From Theropithecus gelada (taxonomy: Eukaryota; Chordata; Mammalia; Primates; Cercopithecidae), in NCBI RefSeq assembly GCF_003255815.1, contig NC_037670.1, positions 72,567,624-72,631,623 of the forward strand: a DNA stretch of 64,000 nucleotides, read 5' to 3'. Numbering within the stretch: the first letter of the stretch is position 1; each line of letters starts with the position of its first letter. The translations under genes and the position numbers were made by a program. The notes below the pieces were generated by a model that saw nothing but the letters and a program-made list of their open reading frames with translations, was not told where the DNA came from and searched no databases. This document shows positions 1 through 9,814 of this stretch, piece after piece.

Positions 1-1359
1 CATCCAACTCCTTACAATGAAAGCTCGCTAATACAGCTCCTCCCCAAGAATTATCAATCAATCACTATATGAATTCTATTTTGGAAAGAGACTAAGCATA
101 AGTCAATTCCACTCATTTGTCACAGACAGTACTGCCACATTTCTCCCCAGGAAGTAAAGCTGTCCCATCTTTCCTGATGGAGTGTACTTGACAAAAAAAC
201 AGTTTTGAGGGGCTCACTGTGAAGAACTGGGAACCCCATCTTCTATAAGCCCAGTTTGAATAACAAGGCCCTCAGTAATAAATAAATATGAGCAAAAAAA
301 AAAACAGTTTAGAAGAAATCCACACACTACACATAACTGGGAAGGAAGAAAATCTTGCATCAGAATGAAGGAACAGATGATTTTTCTTAGGTAAGAAGGT
401 ATTTAGGACAAGTTTACATGTAAGGGTGTAATTACAAAGATTTGAAAAAGTCAATCAGATTGCAACATTCACACAGGATGCCTAGCTAATAATGTAAATA
501 ACTCAAGAATCCTGTACACATAAATCTTCTGAGAATCTCAAGGAGTTTTATAGACACTGGATTAATGGCTCATAACAGGGATTATCATTCCTAACTCTCA
601 TATGGGAAAATCAAGGTCAAGTGTGCCATTCCTAAGGCCCTCCAATAGTCTCCTTTATAAGCAATGTGTTATAACACACCATAACAATAAGTCATATTCC
701 AATACTAAAACTTCTGACAAATAGTCTGCTTTGAAATAAGAACCTTTGTTGAAAACTGTTCTTATGGATATTTATGAGGAAGTTCAAAAGTGTTAACTTG
801 ATCAGCAGTAATGAATCAAAAATACAAAGAATTCAGTACAGTTATTTTCAAAACTAAAGAGTATGTCAAGCAGTAATTTTCGCTGCCAGGTCCTCCCACC
901 CCCAACCCCACCACTTTCTGGAGAAAGAAAACTCCAAAACATATGGCCCAGGAAGAAAATCTGTACTCGTTTATAGGAATGAACTGGCTTTTACATCTCT
1001 GCAGTTAGAGTACGCAAATGACTTCACAGGCAACAGCTTCCGTATGTTTCATATTTTTAACATTGACCGTTCATAATAAAGATTCTTTGATCCCAGATCA
1101 AATGTTTGAATCGATTTTCCCTACATTTACTCAGAGTCACCATTTAAAAAGCTCCCCTCTTTCCCACCTCAGATGTTTCAGCCCTTCCTGCAATCAGAAC
1201 TGTCTCCATTTGTCACCTTCTCCATGGTCCTTCCCACCCCTTTGCTGTGGTTTTTAGCTCTGCTCCCTAACTTCTCATACAAAAGAGGCACAGTAATAAA
1301 TAATTTTTGTATATAATAAGTTAACTACAGTAAATGAGATTCAGGATTTCATAGGCATC
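1..1359. other. Intronic sequence, no repeat recognised
   Basis: I recognise no repeat family, RNA gene or splice-flanked exon here. It lies downstream of the SUGCT exon in gene orientation, so it is probably the intron that follows it. The open frames present are short and do not resemble a protein family. A short pyrimidine-rich stretch around 1140-1260 has no clear identity. Confidence 0.5.
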
Positions 1360-1663
1360 TTTTTTTTTTTTTTTTTTTTTTTTGAGACAGTGTCTCCCTC
1401 TGTCCCTAGGCTCCAGTGCCATGGTGCAATCTCAGCTCGCTGCAACCTCTGACTCCTGGATTCAAGCAATTCTCCTACCTCAGCTTCCTGAGTAGCTGGG
1501 ACTACAGGTGCATGGCCACCATGCCCGGCTGTTCGTATTTTAGTAGAGACTGGGTTTCACCATGTTGCTCAGGCTGGTCACAAACTCCTGAGCTCAGGCA
1601 ATCTGCCCACCTCTCGGTCTGTCAAAGTGCTGGGATTGCAGGCGTGAGCCACCGCACCCGGCC
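1360..1663 (-). mobile_element. Alu element, full length, minus strand
   Basis: The + strand reads as an inverted Alu: a poly(T) run, 'GAGACAGTGTCTCCCTCTGT', the usual right and left arms, then 'CCGCACCCGGCC'. Flanks share an imperfect target duplication of the form CATAG(G)CATCTTT (about 1350-1362) and CATAGTCATCTTT (about 1667-1679). It has the same orientation as the SUGCT exon and forms an inverted pair with the Alu at 1935-2171. Confidence 0.93.
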
Positions 1664-1934
1664 CTCATAGTCATCTTTAATAACACCAAAAGCTCATGGT
1701 AAAATTTAGTATAAAAACTGATTGTCTCTCAAAAAAAAAAAAAAAAAAAAGAAAGAAAAAAATCCTTAACAGGTAAGGCCTTTGGATATATTTAAGAAAA
1801 ATAAAAATAAACATTCCCTGGATTAAAACTAGAAAAAATGAACAGATACCTAAGTTCTAAAATTAAAACAAAACATCAAAGTCTTGGTAACTCATATAAA
1901 CATCAAGTAAAAAAAAAAAAAAAAAAGTCTAGTA
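1664..1934. other. Spacer with two A-rich runs
   Basis: AT-rich spacer between two oppositely oriented Alus, with poly(A) runs at about 1730-1750 and 1908-1926. The second run sits just before the target-site copy of the next Alu. No gene is seen. Confidence 0.5.
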
Positions 1935-2171
1935 GGCCAGGTGCAGTGGTTCCACCTGTAATCCTAGAACTTTGGGAGGCTGAGGTGGGCAGATCGATTG
2001 AGGTCAGGAGTTTGAGACCAGCCTGGCCAGCATGGTGAAACCTCATCTCTACTAAAAACACAAAAATAGGCAGGCATGGTGACGTGCACCTGTAATCCCA
2101 GCTCCTCTGGAGGCTGAGGCAGGAGAATCGCTTGAAGCAAGGAGGTGGAGGTTACAGTGTTCCGAGATCGC
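1935..2171 (+). mobile_element. Alu element, 3'-truncated, plus strand
   Basis: It starts GGCCAGGTGCAGTGG and keeps the left arm, A-rich linker and most of the right arm, then stops at 'TCCGAGATCGC' with no final segment and no poly(A) tail. Flanks still carry a target-site-like duplication, AAGTCTAGTA (1925-1934) and AAGTCTAATA (2173-2182). Loss of the 3' end with duplicated flanks suggests internal priming during insertion. It is antisense to SUGCT. Confidence 0.88.
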
Positions 2172-2808
2172 TAAGTCTAATAAATGCTACAAGTTTAGAA
2201 TATCCCTAAGAATAAATTATTTAAAATGATTCCAAGGCCTTTATTTTAAGGCCTTGTTGAGAAGGAACAATTTCAATATAATCTTAATTCCTAAAACCTT
2301 GAAACATAAATTCTTCAGAAAGGTACTCATTAAATAAAAGTTAAGTTGAAAAACAGTTTCAAAATTTCCAGTAGTAAATAAAATAAATATGGGAGTAGCT
2401 TAACTATATATGGGTCCAATTAACCTGATATAGTAAAAGAAGAAGGTAGAGAACGAAAGGAAGAAAGGAAGGCAGGAAGGGAAGGAGGGAGGGGAAAAAA
2501 GAAAAAAATACCAGTGTTAAAAGTCCCTTTAAAAATGATTTTTTTTTCACCCATTTTGTTTGGACTGGTAGGCAGGTCAAGTTTTAGGACAATTTAAGCT
2601 ACTACGATTCTTCATTTTAAAATGCAGTCAGATACCACAAAAAAACACAGAATGCTAATTTGGACTCTGCCTTATCCTTTATAAGCATGAAAATCCTATA
2701 CTTTTAGGTGCTAATACAGGGGGCCTAAGTTGGTTATGACCTGGGCAAAACTGAATTTTCCCTGGCTTTGTACAAGATCATAGACCAATCCCAATAATTA
2801 TAGATTAC
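2172..2808. other. Intron downstream of SUGCT exon; GGAA-rich patch
   Basis: Mostly unassigned AT-rich intron. A purine-rich patch of degenerate GGAA/GAAA units lies at about 2450-2506. The last bases (2807-2808) are the splice donor of the exon on the minus strand. Confidence 0.55.
2803..2808 (-). promoter_or_regulatory. SUGCT: 5' splice site (donor) of SUGCT exon
   Basis: On the minus strand the exon ends CAAG and the intron begins GTAATC. This is a good AAG|GTAA-type donor match, which fixes the exon's 3' edge at 2809. Confidence 0.85.
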
Positions 2809-2880
2809 CTTGCACACAGTGGCAAACTGCTGGTTATTTCCTGCTCCAACTACGATATAGCCATCCTTGGTTTTAAAAGC
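2809..2880 (-). CDS. SUGCT: SUGCT internal coding exon (72 nt, phase 0-0)
   Basis: Succinyl-CoA:glutarate CoA-transferase is a mitochondrial class III (CaiB/BaiF-type) CoA-transferase that makes glutaryl-CoA from glutarate and succinyl-CoA in lysine, hydroxylysine and tryptophan breakdown. Human SUGCT loss is linked to glutaric aciduria type III. Seen here: on the minus strand a TTTCTTTTAG acceptor is followed by 24 complete codons encoding AFKTKDGYIVVGAGNN and then QQFATVCK, then a GTAATC donor. There is no stop codon. The peptide matches my memory of the C-terminal half of the roughly 440-residue human protein; the Gly-rich GAGN turn is typical of the family's fold. The catalytic Asp of the family is expected in an earlier exon outside this window. 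Both junctions fall between codons, so skipping would remove 24 residues in frame. No other SUGCT exon was found, so neighbouring exons must lie outside. The identification rests on recall, not on a database search. Confidence 0.88.
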
Positions 2881-2900
2881 CTAAAAGAAATAAATACATG
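2881..2900 (-). promoter_or_regulatory. SUGCT: 3' splice site (acceptor) of SUGCT exon
   Basis: On the minus strand the intron ends with a pyrimidine-rich ATTTATTTCTTTTAG directly before GCTTTTAAAA. The AG is at 2882-2881. The tract is moderate, with A interruptions upstream, so the acceptor is ordinary rather than strong. Confidence 0.82.
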
Positions 2901-3082
2901 GGAAATATTATTTATATGTTGACAAGACCACAAAAGTTTACTTTAATTTCTAAAATATCTATATAGAAAGCTTGTTCTAAAGCAATGTTATTAATTCAAT
3001 AACAATTAATTTGTATCTTTTTCATATATGTATATATATAGTATATCTTCCGCAAAAGATATACTACATATATACACACTGG
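2901..3082. other. Intronic AT-rich spacer
   Basis: AT-rich sequence with TATATA runs near 3025-3075. No gene or named repeat is recognised. Confidence 0.45.
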
Positions 3083-3172
3083 CTAAATGTCAAACATTCA
3101 ATAGCCACATGTGACTAGTGGCTATTGTATTAGCCAGCACAGACAGAATATTTCCATCATCACAGAATAGAT
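3083..3172 (+). mobile_element. DNA-transposon fossil fragment ('GCCACATGTG' repeat)
   Basis: The segment containing CAATAGCCACATGTGACTAG, GTGGCTATTGTATTAGCCAG and TTTCCATCATCACAGAA recurs nearly unchanged at about 5285-5378. It matches a common non-autonomous MER-type repeat, probably hAT-like. I cannot name the family with certainty. Confidence 0.6.
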
Positions 3173-3257
3173 CTCTCTCTCTCAATATATATGTATCTAT
3201 ATACAAACACACACATATATACACACATGTATGTATGTATATGTGTGTGTGTGTGTC

Positions 3258-3290
<33 letters not shown>
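3173..3290 (+). repeat. Compound microsatellite (TC/TATG/TG/TA)
   Basis: A TCTCTC run passes into TATG/CACA-type units, then a long TG run (about 3241-3280) and TATATA. It abuts the Alu at 3292. Open frames of up to about 115 codons across it are low-complexity artefacts. Confidence 0.9.
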
Positions 3291-3291
<1 letters not shown>

Positions 3292-3292
<1 letters not shown>

Positions 3293-3578
3293 TTGATGAA
3301 AGGGTCTGGCTCTGTCACCAAGGCTCCCAGGATGGAGTACAATGGCATGATCTCAGCTTACTGTTCCACCTCCCAGGTTTAAGCAATCCTCCTGCTTCAG
3401 CCTCCTGGGTATCTGGGACTACAGGTGCATGGCACCACGCTCAGCTAATTTTGTCCTTTTTGTAGAGATGGGGTCTCAATATGTTGCCCAGGCTGGTCTT
3501 AAACTCCTAGGCTCAAGATCTGCCCACGTCGGCTTCCCAAAGTGCTGGGATTACAGGCATTAGCCACCGTGCCTGGCC
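3292..3578 (-). mobile_element. Alu element, minus strand
   Basis: Inverted Alu running from 'GGGTCTGGCTCTGTCACC' through 'GCTGGGATTACAGGCATTAG' to 'CACCGTGCCTGGCC', quite diverged (J/S-like). It lies about 410 bp upstream of the SUGCT exon in gene orientation and is inverted relative to the Alu at 1935-2171 on the other side of the exon. Confidence 0.9.
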
Positions 3579-3855
3579 CTTTTTCTTTTATATATGGATA
3601 GTTGGTTTCATTTAGATCGTTCTAAGCATTTCCTAGCTCTTCCGCTGTTACAACATTTGTCAAAAAAATAAAAAAGAGTGATTCAAAAAAATAAAGAAAA
3701 TTCATTATAATGTACAAAATAAAATACTATATCCATTATGGTTTGGATCAATTAAGAATTTTTTGTTTTATTTTTGTTTTTTTTCCCCTGTAGGGCAAAG
3801 AGCATTATAAGGCAAGAAGCATTATGTTTCTACAAAGTGTAAGAAGCATAGATAG
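3579..3855. other. Unassigned intronic spacer
   Basis: AT-rich sequence with short A and T runs. No repeat family or gene is recognised. Confidence 0.45.
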
Positions 3856-3980
3856 AAAGAAGGGAGAAGCAAAGGAAGGAGGAAGGAAGGAAGGAAGGAA
3901 GGAAGGGAGGGGAAGGAAGGAAGGAAGGAAGGAAGGAAGGAAGGAAGGAAGGAAGGAGGGAAGGAAGGAAGGAAGGAAAC
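3856..3980 (+). repeat. (GGAA)n microsatellite, about 125 bp
   Basis: A nearly pure GGAA tract with GGGA and AGGA interruptions, all purine on the + strand. Frames through it encode only Lys/Glu/Gly or Ser/Phe/Leu repeats. GGAA arrays can bind ETS-family factors in some genomic contexts; nothing in the sequence shows that happens here. Confidence 0.93.
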
Positions 3981-4149
3981 TGGGAGAGGGAAGGAAAGTG
4001 ACCTCATGGAGCTACATCGCTTCTTTCAAGAACTCAAATGTAGTATTTTGGGCACTCTTTAATTTTAGTGGCAAAAATGGACACATCAGTATCTCTCTGG
4101 ACGTCATGTGGCTTATGTACCTAAAAATATCTGTCCTTTTTTGGTGACA

Positions 4150-4904
4150 GGTTCCTGTGGACAGCGACAGACACTCTAAGCACCCAGTCCTAGCCCCACT
4201 GGAGGATGTTTTAGCACTTCCTTCTCCACATATGATCACAGTGAAATCACAGGAACCAAATTTTACCCTCAGAAGGCCTCATTCCTACTTCCCCAAAGTA
4301 AATGAGCTATTTGAATTGTCATCCTTTCTACGTAAAAACTGCGCTGTATCTCCACCTATTTTTTCTTCACTTCCTCCTCCCTTTGAGAAAAAAGACTTTT
4401 TCTTGACTGGACTTACTCCTGGGCTGACGACCTCCACCTGCATCCTCCAGAACTTGCTTAATCATCTGTAATTTCTTCATTTCCACTGAATCCTTCTCTT
4501 CCGCCTAACATACAGGCTCAGTTCTCCATAAAAATACCATTAACAACAATTGAACAGAATTTTGATCAATTCTGACACCACTTTCAAGCTATCTTGAATG
4601 TTCCTTTGTTTCCTTCATCTATAATGACATAAGATTGCCACCTGCCCTCACTTCCTCACCAAGACTACATTCTAGTGCCCTCTGTCATCAGGATGCTTAC
4701 TATCACACTGAACTATACTTTCTGACCCCTCTGTATTATTTGGTACTGTTAACCATTCCCTCCTTCATGAACCTGTCTTATCTTCAGGCTCTGTCCAAGT
4801 TCATCTCCTAGCTCTCTGTTTTGCTCCTACCCTTTCTGCAGGATTTTCTTCTCCTGAGCCTTCAGCATTTCTTAAGCATCTGTCTTTGATCTTTCACTTC
4901 ACTT
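4150..4904 (+). mobile_element. L2 LINE remnant, plus strand
   Basis: Pyrimidine-rich sequence resembling the L2 ORF in order. 'GGTACTGTTAACCATTCCCT' corresponds to the L2 region that reads as a GTTGATCACTCCCTCC-type motif, followed by sequence like the 'CAGTCCTTGG...CTTCTC' stretch ('GTCTTTGATCTTTCACTTC'). It is heavily diverged with no long frame. The left boundary is uncertain. Confidence 0.5.
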
Positions 4905-4909
4905 GCTTA

Positions 4910-5398
4910 TTATGGTAGCCACTAGCCACATGTGATCATTAAATTTAAATAAATTGAAATTAAATTAGCCAGTCACTAAAGGTCAAATATTGTGATTCTA
5001 TTTATATGAAATGACTAAAATAGGCAAACCCATCAAGACAGAAAAAAACACTAGTGGCTGCACAAAGCAGTGGAAGCTGGGGGAAGATGGGGAGTGATTG
5101 TTAATGAATTCAGGGTTTCTTTTCAGGGCAATGAAAATGTTCTAAAATTGACTGATGCTTGCACAACTCTGAATACACTAAAAATCACTGGATTGTGCAC
5201 TATAAATGGGTGAATTATATGGTATGTGAAGTACATTCCAATAAAGCTGTTATTAACAATTAACAATTCAGATCCCTAGTCACACTAGCTAAATGTCAAG
5301 CATTCAATAGCCACATGTGGATAGTGGCTATTGTATTAGCCAGCACAGACAGAGAGTATTTCCATCATCACAAAGTTCTTTTATACAGTGCTGATTGA
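4910..5398 (+). mobile_element. DNA-transposon fossil split by an L1 fragment
   Basis: Left part (about 4910-4985): 'GCCACTAGCCACATGTGATC' and an AT-rich middle. Right part (about 5262-5398): 'CACACTAGCTAAATGTCAAG', 'CAATAGCCACATGTGGATAG', 'TTCCATCATCACAAAGTTCT'. Together they make one non-autonomous, probably hAT-like element; the same right end recurs at 3083-3172. An L1M 3' end sits between the halves. Confidence 0.6.
4986..5261 (+). mobile_element. L1M 3' end fragment, plus strand
   Basis: It resembles the end of old mammalian L1 3' UTRs: 'TGCTTGCACAACTCTGAATA', 'AATCACTGGATTGTGCACTA', 'GGTATGTGAAGTACATTCCA', then AATAAAGC. It is 5'-truncated and sits inside the DNA-transposon fossil at 4910-5398. 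Confidence 0.65.
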
Positions 5399-6443
5399 GT
5401 GGAACTGGGAGATTGTATTGGTCATGTCTTCATTTCAGTTTTCATCATCCTAACATGATATCTGAAGAATGTCAGGCAATTAATAAATAGTAGGTAAATG
5501 CTAATGAATCAACCAAATGATTGCTTCCAGATAGCACAATGGTAGCTAAAATAGATGTCAAGTAATACATTATAACAAGGTTTTATTCTATTTACATTGT
5601 TGCTTGGTTTGGTAAGGAATGCTATTAAGGAGATATCACATAAACTCTTTTAAACATTCTCTCTTGTCCATGAGGGCAAAAGTAAAGTTAGTGTCATAGA
5701 CAATGCATTAGTGTTTCTCAGACTACAGAAAGAAAATCTGCAACAAAGCTGTGGGTGAGGTACAAAGGATTTAGAGCTGAAGTATTGCAAGGAACCATTG
5801 ACAACTGTGAAGTTATACAGGTTGTTTGCTTGCTTTTTTGTGGAGAAGGGTGAGGTGGGGGGTGAATAAGTAAATGTGAAGTAACAATCTGTGTTGGAAC
5901 GTATAACGTGAAGAAAGGCTTTACAAATTTTGGATCAGTGACATGTACAGTAAGTTTATATTTTCTGGGGTGTTCATTTCCTTTTCATAAGTAAAGAAAT
6001 GCAAATGTTTCCCTGCAGCCTTCAAAATATATTTAAATATATATTTTATCAATATAAAAGTTTAAAATGTTTAAGAAGCTTCTAGATAGCTGAACATGCA
6101 GAGGTTCCTAAAGGATGGCATGCCCTGGGAGGGAATGGAAGGTGCATACCCCTCCCTATACCTTACCCTACACATCTCTTCATGTGGACACTTGTTAATA
6201 TCCTTTATAATAAACCAGGAAGCACAATAGTTTTAAGCAAAGGTAACTAGTCAATGATCATTGAAAAGTGAAGAACTCATGGCAGCTGAGTCTCAGAATA
6301 CAATCAGCCTAAAGATCATCAAATAGATTTTATAAAGATTCAGATAAGATTAGGAGTTCTTTTTAATAATAATTTGTTCCCTGTTACTGCTACAGTATTT
6401 ATTTAATAAACATATTTTAAATAAGAACTTTAAAAAATAATAT
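5399..6443. other. Unassigned intronic sequence
   Basis: No gene or clear repeat. A weak L2/MIR-like trace ('CAGGCAATTAATAAATAGTA') is near 5470-5500. An AT-rich stretch lies at about 6020-6060. Confidence 0.45.
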
Positions 6444-7072
6444 GTTATTGAGGACTTCTGCATCAATGTTCATCAGGGATATTGGTCAAAAATTCTCTTT
6501 TTTTGTTGTGTCTCTGCCAGGCTTTGGTATCAGGATGATGCTGACCTCATAAAACGAGTTAGGGAGGATTCCCTCTTTTTCAATTGATTGGAATAGTATC
6601 AGAAGGAATGGTACCAGCTCCTCTTTGTACCTCTGGTAGAATTCGGCTGTGAATCCATCTGGTCCTGGACTTTTTTGGTTGGTGGGCTATTAATTATTGC
6701 CTCAATTTCAGAGCCTGTTATTGGTCTATTCAGGGATTCAACTTCTTCCTCGTTTAGTCTTGGGAGGGTGTAAGTGTCCAGGAATTTATCCATTTCTTCT
6801 AGACTTTCTAGTTTATTTGCATAGAGTGTTTATAGTATTCTCTGTTGGTAGTTTGTATTTCTGTGGGATTGGGGATGATATCCCCTTTATCATTTTTTAT
6901 TGCGCCTATTTGATTCTTCTCTCTTTTCTTCTTTATTAGTCTTGCTAGCGGTCTATCAATTTTGTTGACCTTTTCAAAAAACCAGCTCCTGAATTCATTG
7001 ATTTTTTGAAGGGTTTTTGTGTCTCTATCTCCTTCACTTCTGCTCTGATCTTAGTTATTTCTTGCCTTCTGC
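6444..7072 (-). mobile_element. Inverted 5' part of an L1 (ORF2 region)
   Basis: About 630 bp of L1 ORF2 sequence in reverse: 'GGATATTGGTCAAAAATTCT', 'GGCTGTGAATCCATCTGGTC', 'CAATTTTGTTGACCTTTTCA', 'CTCTGATCTTAGTTATTTCT'. The inverted block ends at an L1 position only about ten bases from where the sense block at 7073 starts, as expected for a 5' inversion formed by twin priming. The open frames here are degraded ORF2 fragments. Confidence 0.92.
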
Positions 7073-9449
7073 ACCAAATCCAGCAGCATATCAGAAAGCT
7101 TATCCACCATGATCAAGAGGGCTTCATCCCTGGGATGCAAGGCTGGGTCAACAGACACAAATCAATAAACGTAATCCATCATATAAACAGAACCAAAGAC
7201 AAAAACCACATGATTATCTCAATAGATGCAGAAAAGCCCTTCGACAAAATTCAACAGCCCTTCATGCTAAAAACTCTCAATAAATTCGGTATTGACCGGA
7301 CGTATCTCAAAATAATCAGAGCTATTTATGACAAACCCACAGCCAATATCATACTGAAAGGACAAAAACTGGAAGCATTCCCTTTGAAAACTGGCACAAG
7401 ACAGGGGTGCCCTCTCTCACTACTCCTATTCAACATAGTGTTGGAAGTTCTGGCCAGGGCAATCAAGCAAGAGAAAGAAATAAAGGGTATTCAATTAGGA
7501 AAACAAAGTCAAATCGTACCTGTTTCCAGATGACATGACTGTATATTTAGAAAACCCCATCGTCTCAGCCCAAAATCTCCTTAAGCTGATAAGCAACTTC
7601 AGCAAAGTCTCAGGATACAAAATCAATGTGCAAAAATCACAAGTATTCCTATACACCAATAACAGACAAAAAGAGGGTCAAATCATGAGTGAACTCCCAT
7701 TCACAATTGCTTCAAAGAGAATCAAATAACTAGGAATCCAACTTACAAGGGATGTGAAGGACCTCTTCAGGGAGAACTACAAACCACTGCTCAACAAAAT
7801 AAAAGAGTACACAAACAAATGGAAGAACAATCCATGCTCATGGAGAGGAAGAATCAATATCATGAAAATGGCCATACTACCCAAGGTAATTTATAGATTC
7901 AATGCCATCCCCATCAAGCTACCAATGACTTTCTTCACAGAATTGGAAAAACTACTTTAAAGTTCATATGGAACCACAAAAGAACCTGCATTGCCAAGAC
8001 AATCCTAACCCAAAAGAACAAAGCTGGAGGCATCATGCTACCTGAGTTCAAACTATATTACAAGGCTATAGTAACCAAAACAGCAAGGTACTGGAACCAA
8101 AACAGAGATATAGACCAATGGAACAGAACAGAACCCTCAGAAATACCACCACACATCTACAACCATCTGATCTTTGACAAACCTGATAAAAATAAGAAAA
8201 GGGGAAAGGATTCCCTATTTAATAAATGGTGCTGGGAAAACTGCCTAGCCATATGTAGAAAGCTGAAACAGGATCCCTTCCTTACATCTTATACAAAAAT
8301 TAATTCAAGATGGATTAAAGACTTCAATGTTAGACTTGAAATCATAAAAACCCTGGAAGAAAACCTAAGCAATACCATTCAGGACATAGGCATGGGCAAG
8401 GACTTCATGTCTAAAACACCAAAAGCAATGGCAACAGAAGCCAAAATTGACAAATGGGATCTAATTAAACTAAAGAGCTTCTGTACAGCAAAAGAAACTA
8501 CCATCAGAGTGAACAGGCAACCTACAGAATGCGAGAAAATTTTTACAATCTACTCATCTGACAAAGGGCGAATATCCAGAATCTACAAAGAACTTAAACA
8601 AATTTACAAGAAAAAATCAAACAACCCCATCAAAAAGTGGAAGAAGGATATGAACAGACACTTCTCAAAAGAAGACATTTATGCAGCCAACAGACACATG
8701 AAAAAATGCTTATCATCACTGGCCATCAGAGAAACGCAAATCAAAACTACAATGAGATACCATCTCACACAGGTTAGAATGGCAATCATTACAAAGTCAG
8801 GAAACAACAGGTGCTGGAGAGGATGTGGAGAAATAGGAACACTTTTACACTGTTGGTGGGACTGTAAGCTAGTTCAATCATTGTGGAAGACAGTGTGGTG
8901 ATTCCTCAAGGATCTAGAACTAGAAATACCATTTGACCCAGCCATTCCATTACCAGGTATATACCCAAAGGATTATAAACCATGCTGCTATAAAGACACA
9001 TGCACACATATGTTTATTGTGGCACTATTCACAATAGCAAAGACTTGGAACCAACCCAAATGTCCATCAATGATAGACTGGATTAAGAAAATGCCGCACA
9101 TATACACCATAGAATACTATGCAGCCAAAAAAAAAGGATGAGCTCATGTCCTTTGTAGGGACATGGGTGAAGCTGGAAACCATCATTCTGAGCAAAGTAT
9201 TGCAAGGACAGAAAACCAAACACCGCATGTTCTCACTCATAGGTGGGAATTGAACAATGAGAACACTTGGACACAGGGTGGGCAACATCATACACCAAGG
9301 CCTGTCATGGGATGGGGGGAAGGGGGAGGGATAGCATTAGGAGATATACCTAATGTAAATGACAGTTAATGGGTGCAGTACACCAACATGGCAGATGTAT
9401 ACATATGTAACAAACCTGCACATTGTGCACATGTACCCTAGAATTTAAA
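7073..9449 (+). mobile_element. L1 (primate L1PA/PB type), sense part to 3' end
   Basis: Sense L1 from mid-ORF2 ('AATCCAGCAGCATATCAGAA') through reverse transcriptase and the C-terminal region to the 3' UTR ('GTAACAAACCTGCACATTGT', 'TTTAAAGTATAAT'). ORF2 is dead: open pieces 7006-7533, 7535-7729, 7754-7960 and 8035-8901 are separated by frameshifts and stops. One break is just before the RT active site, which reads F-P-D-D rather than F-A-D-D. Ordered frames and low divergence suggest a moderately young primate L1. It is antisense to SUGCT. I saw no convincing poly(A) tail or target duplication. Confidence 0.93.
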
Positions 9450-9814
9450 GTATAATTTTTTTTAAAATGAGCTTCTTATAAGAATTTGGGACTTTTTAAG
9501 CTTTTTAACAAGGTTTGGAAACTACCAAATTAAGCCATTTTGCAAGTCTCAACTCCCAGGTAAAGTCTATGAGCTAGATTACCATCAACAACTTTTCTAG
9601 TAAAGAAGGCACTAAATGGTCCTATATAAAGACAAAAAAATAATAATAATATGTTATCACTATAGAAAATTGGGGAAGTACAGAAAAATATAAGATGGGA
9701 AAAAAACTGCATATCATCATCACCCAGAAGAAGCAACTATTAAATAGTATTCTTCTTTCTAGTTTCTTTGTATGTGCTTTTACATTATTAAGGAAACTAC
9801 CTTTGAGAGAAATA
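9450..9814. other. Unassigned intronic spacer
   Basis: AT-rich sequence following the L1 3' end, starting with a T run (9453-9460). No gene or repeat is recognised. Confidence 0.45.

Noticed and set aside
3822..4147. Open frames across the GGAA tract
   Set aside because: Simple-repeat translation on both strands with no domain.
7006..7533. 175-codon reverse-transcriptase-like frame as a possible domesticated gene
   Set aside because: It crosses the inversion join at 7072 and ends by frameshift just before the RT active site; it is a dead L1 piece.
8035..8901. 288-codon frame resembling LINE-1 ORF2
   Set aside because: It is the C-terminal part of a broken L1 ORF2. Upstream pieces are separated by frameshifts and stops, so no functional protein is possible.
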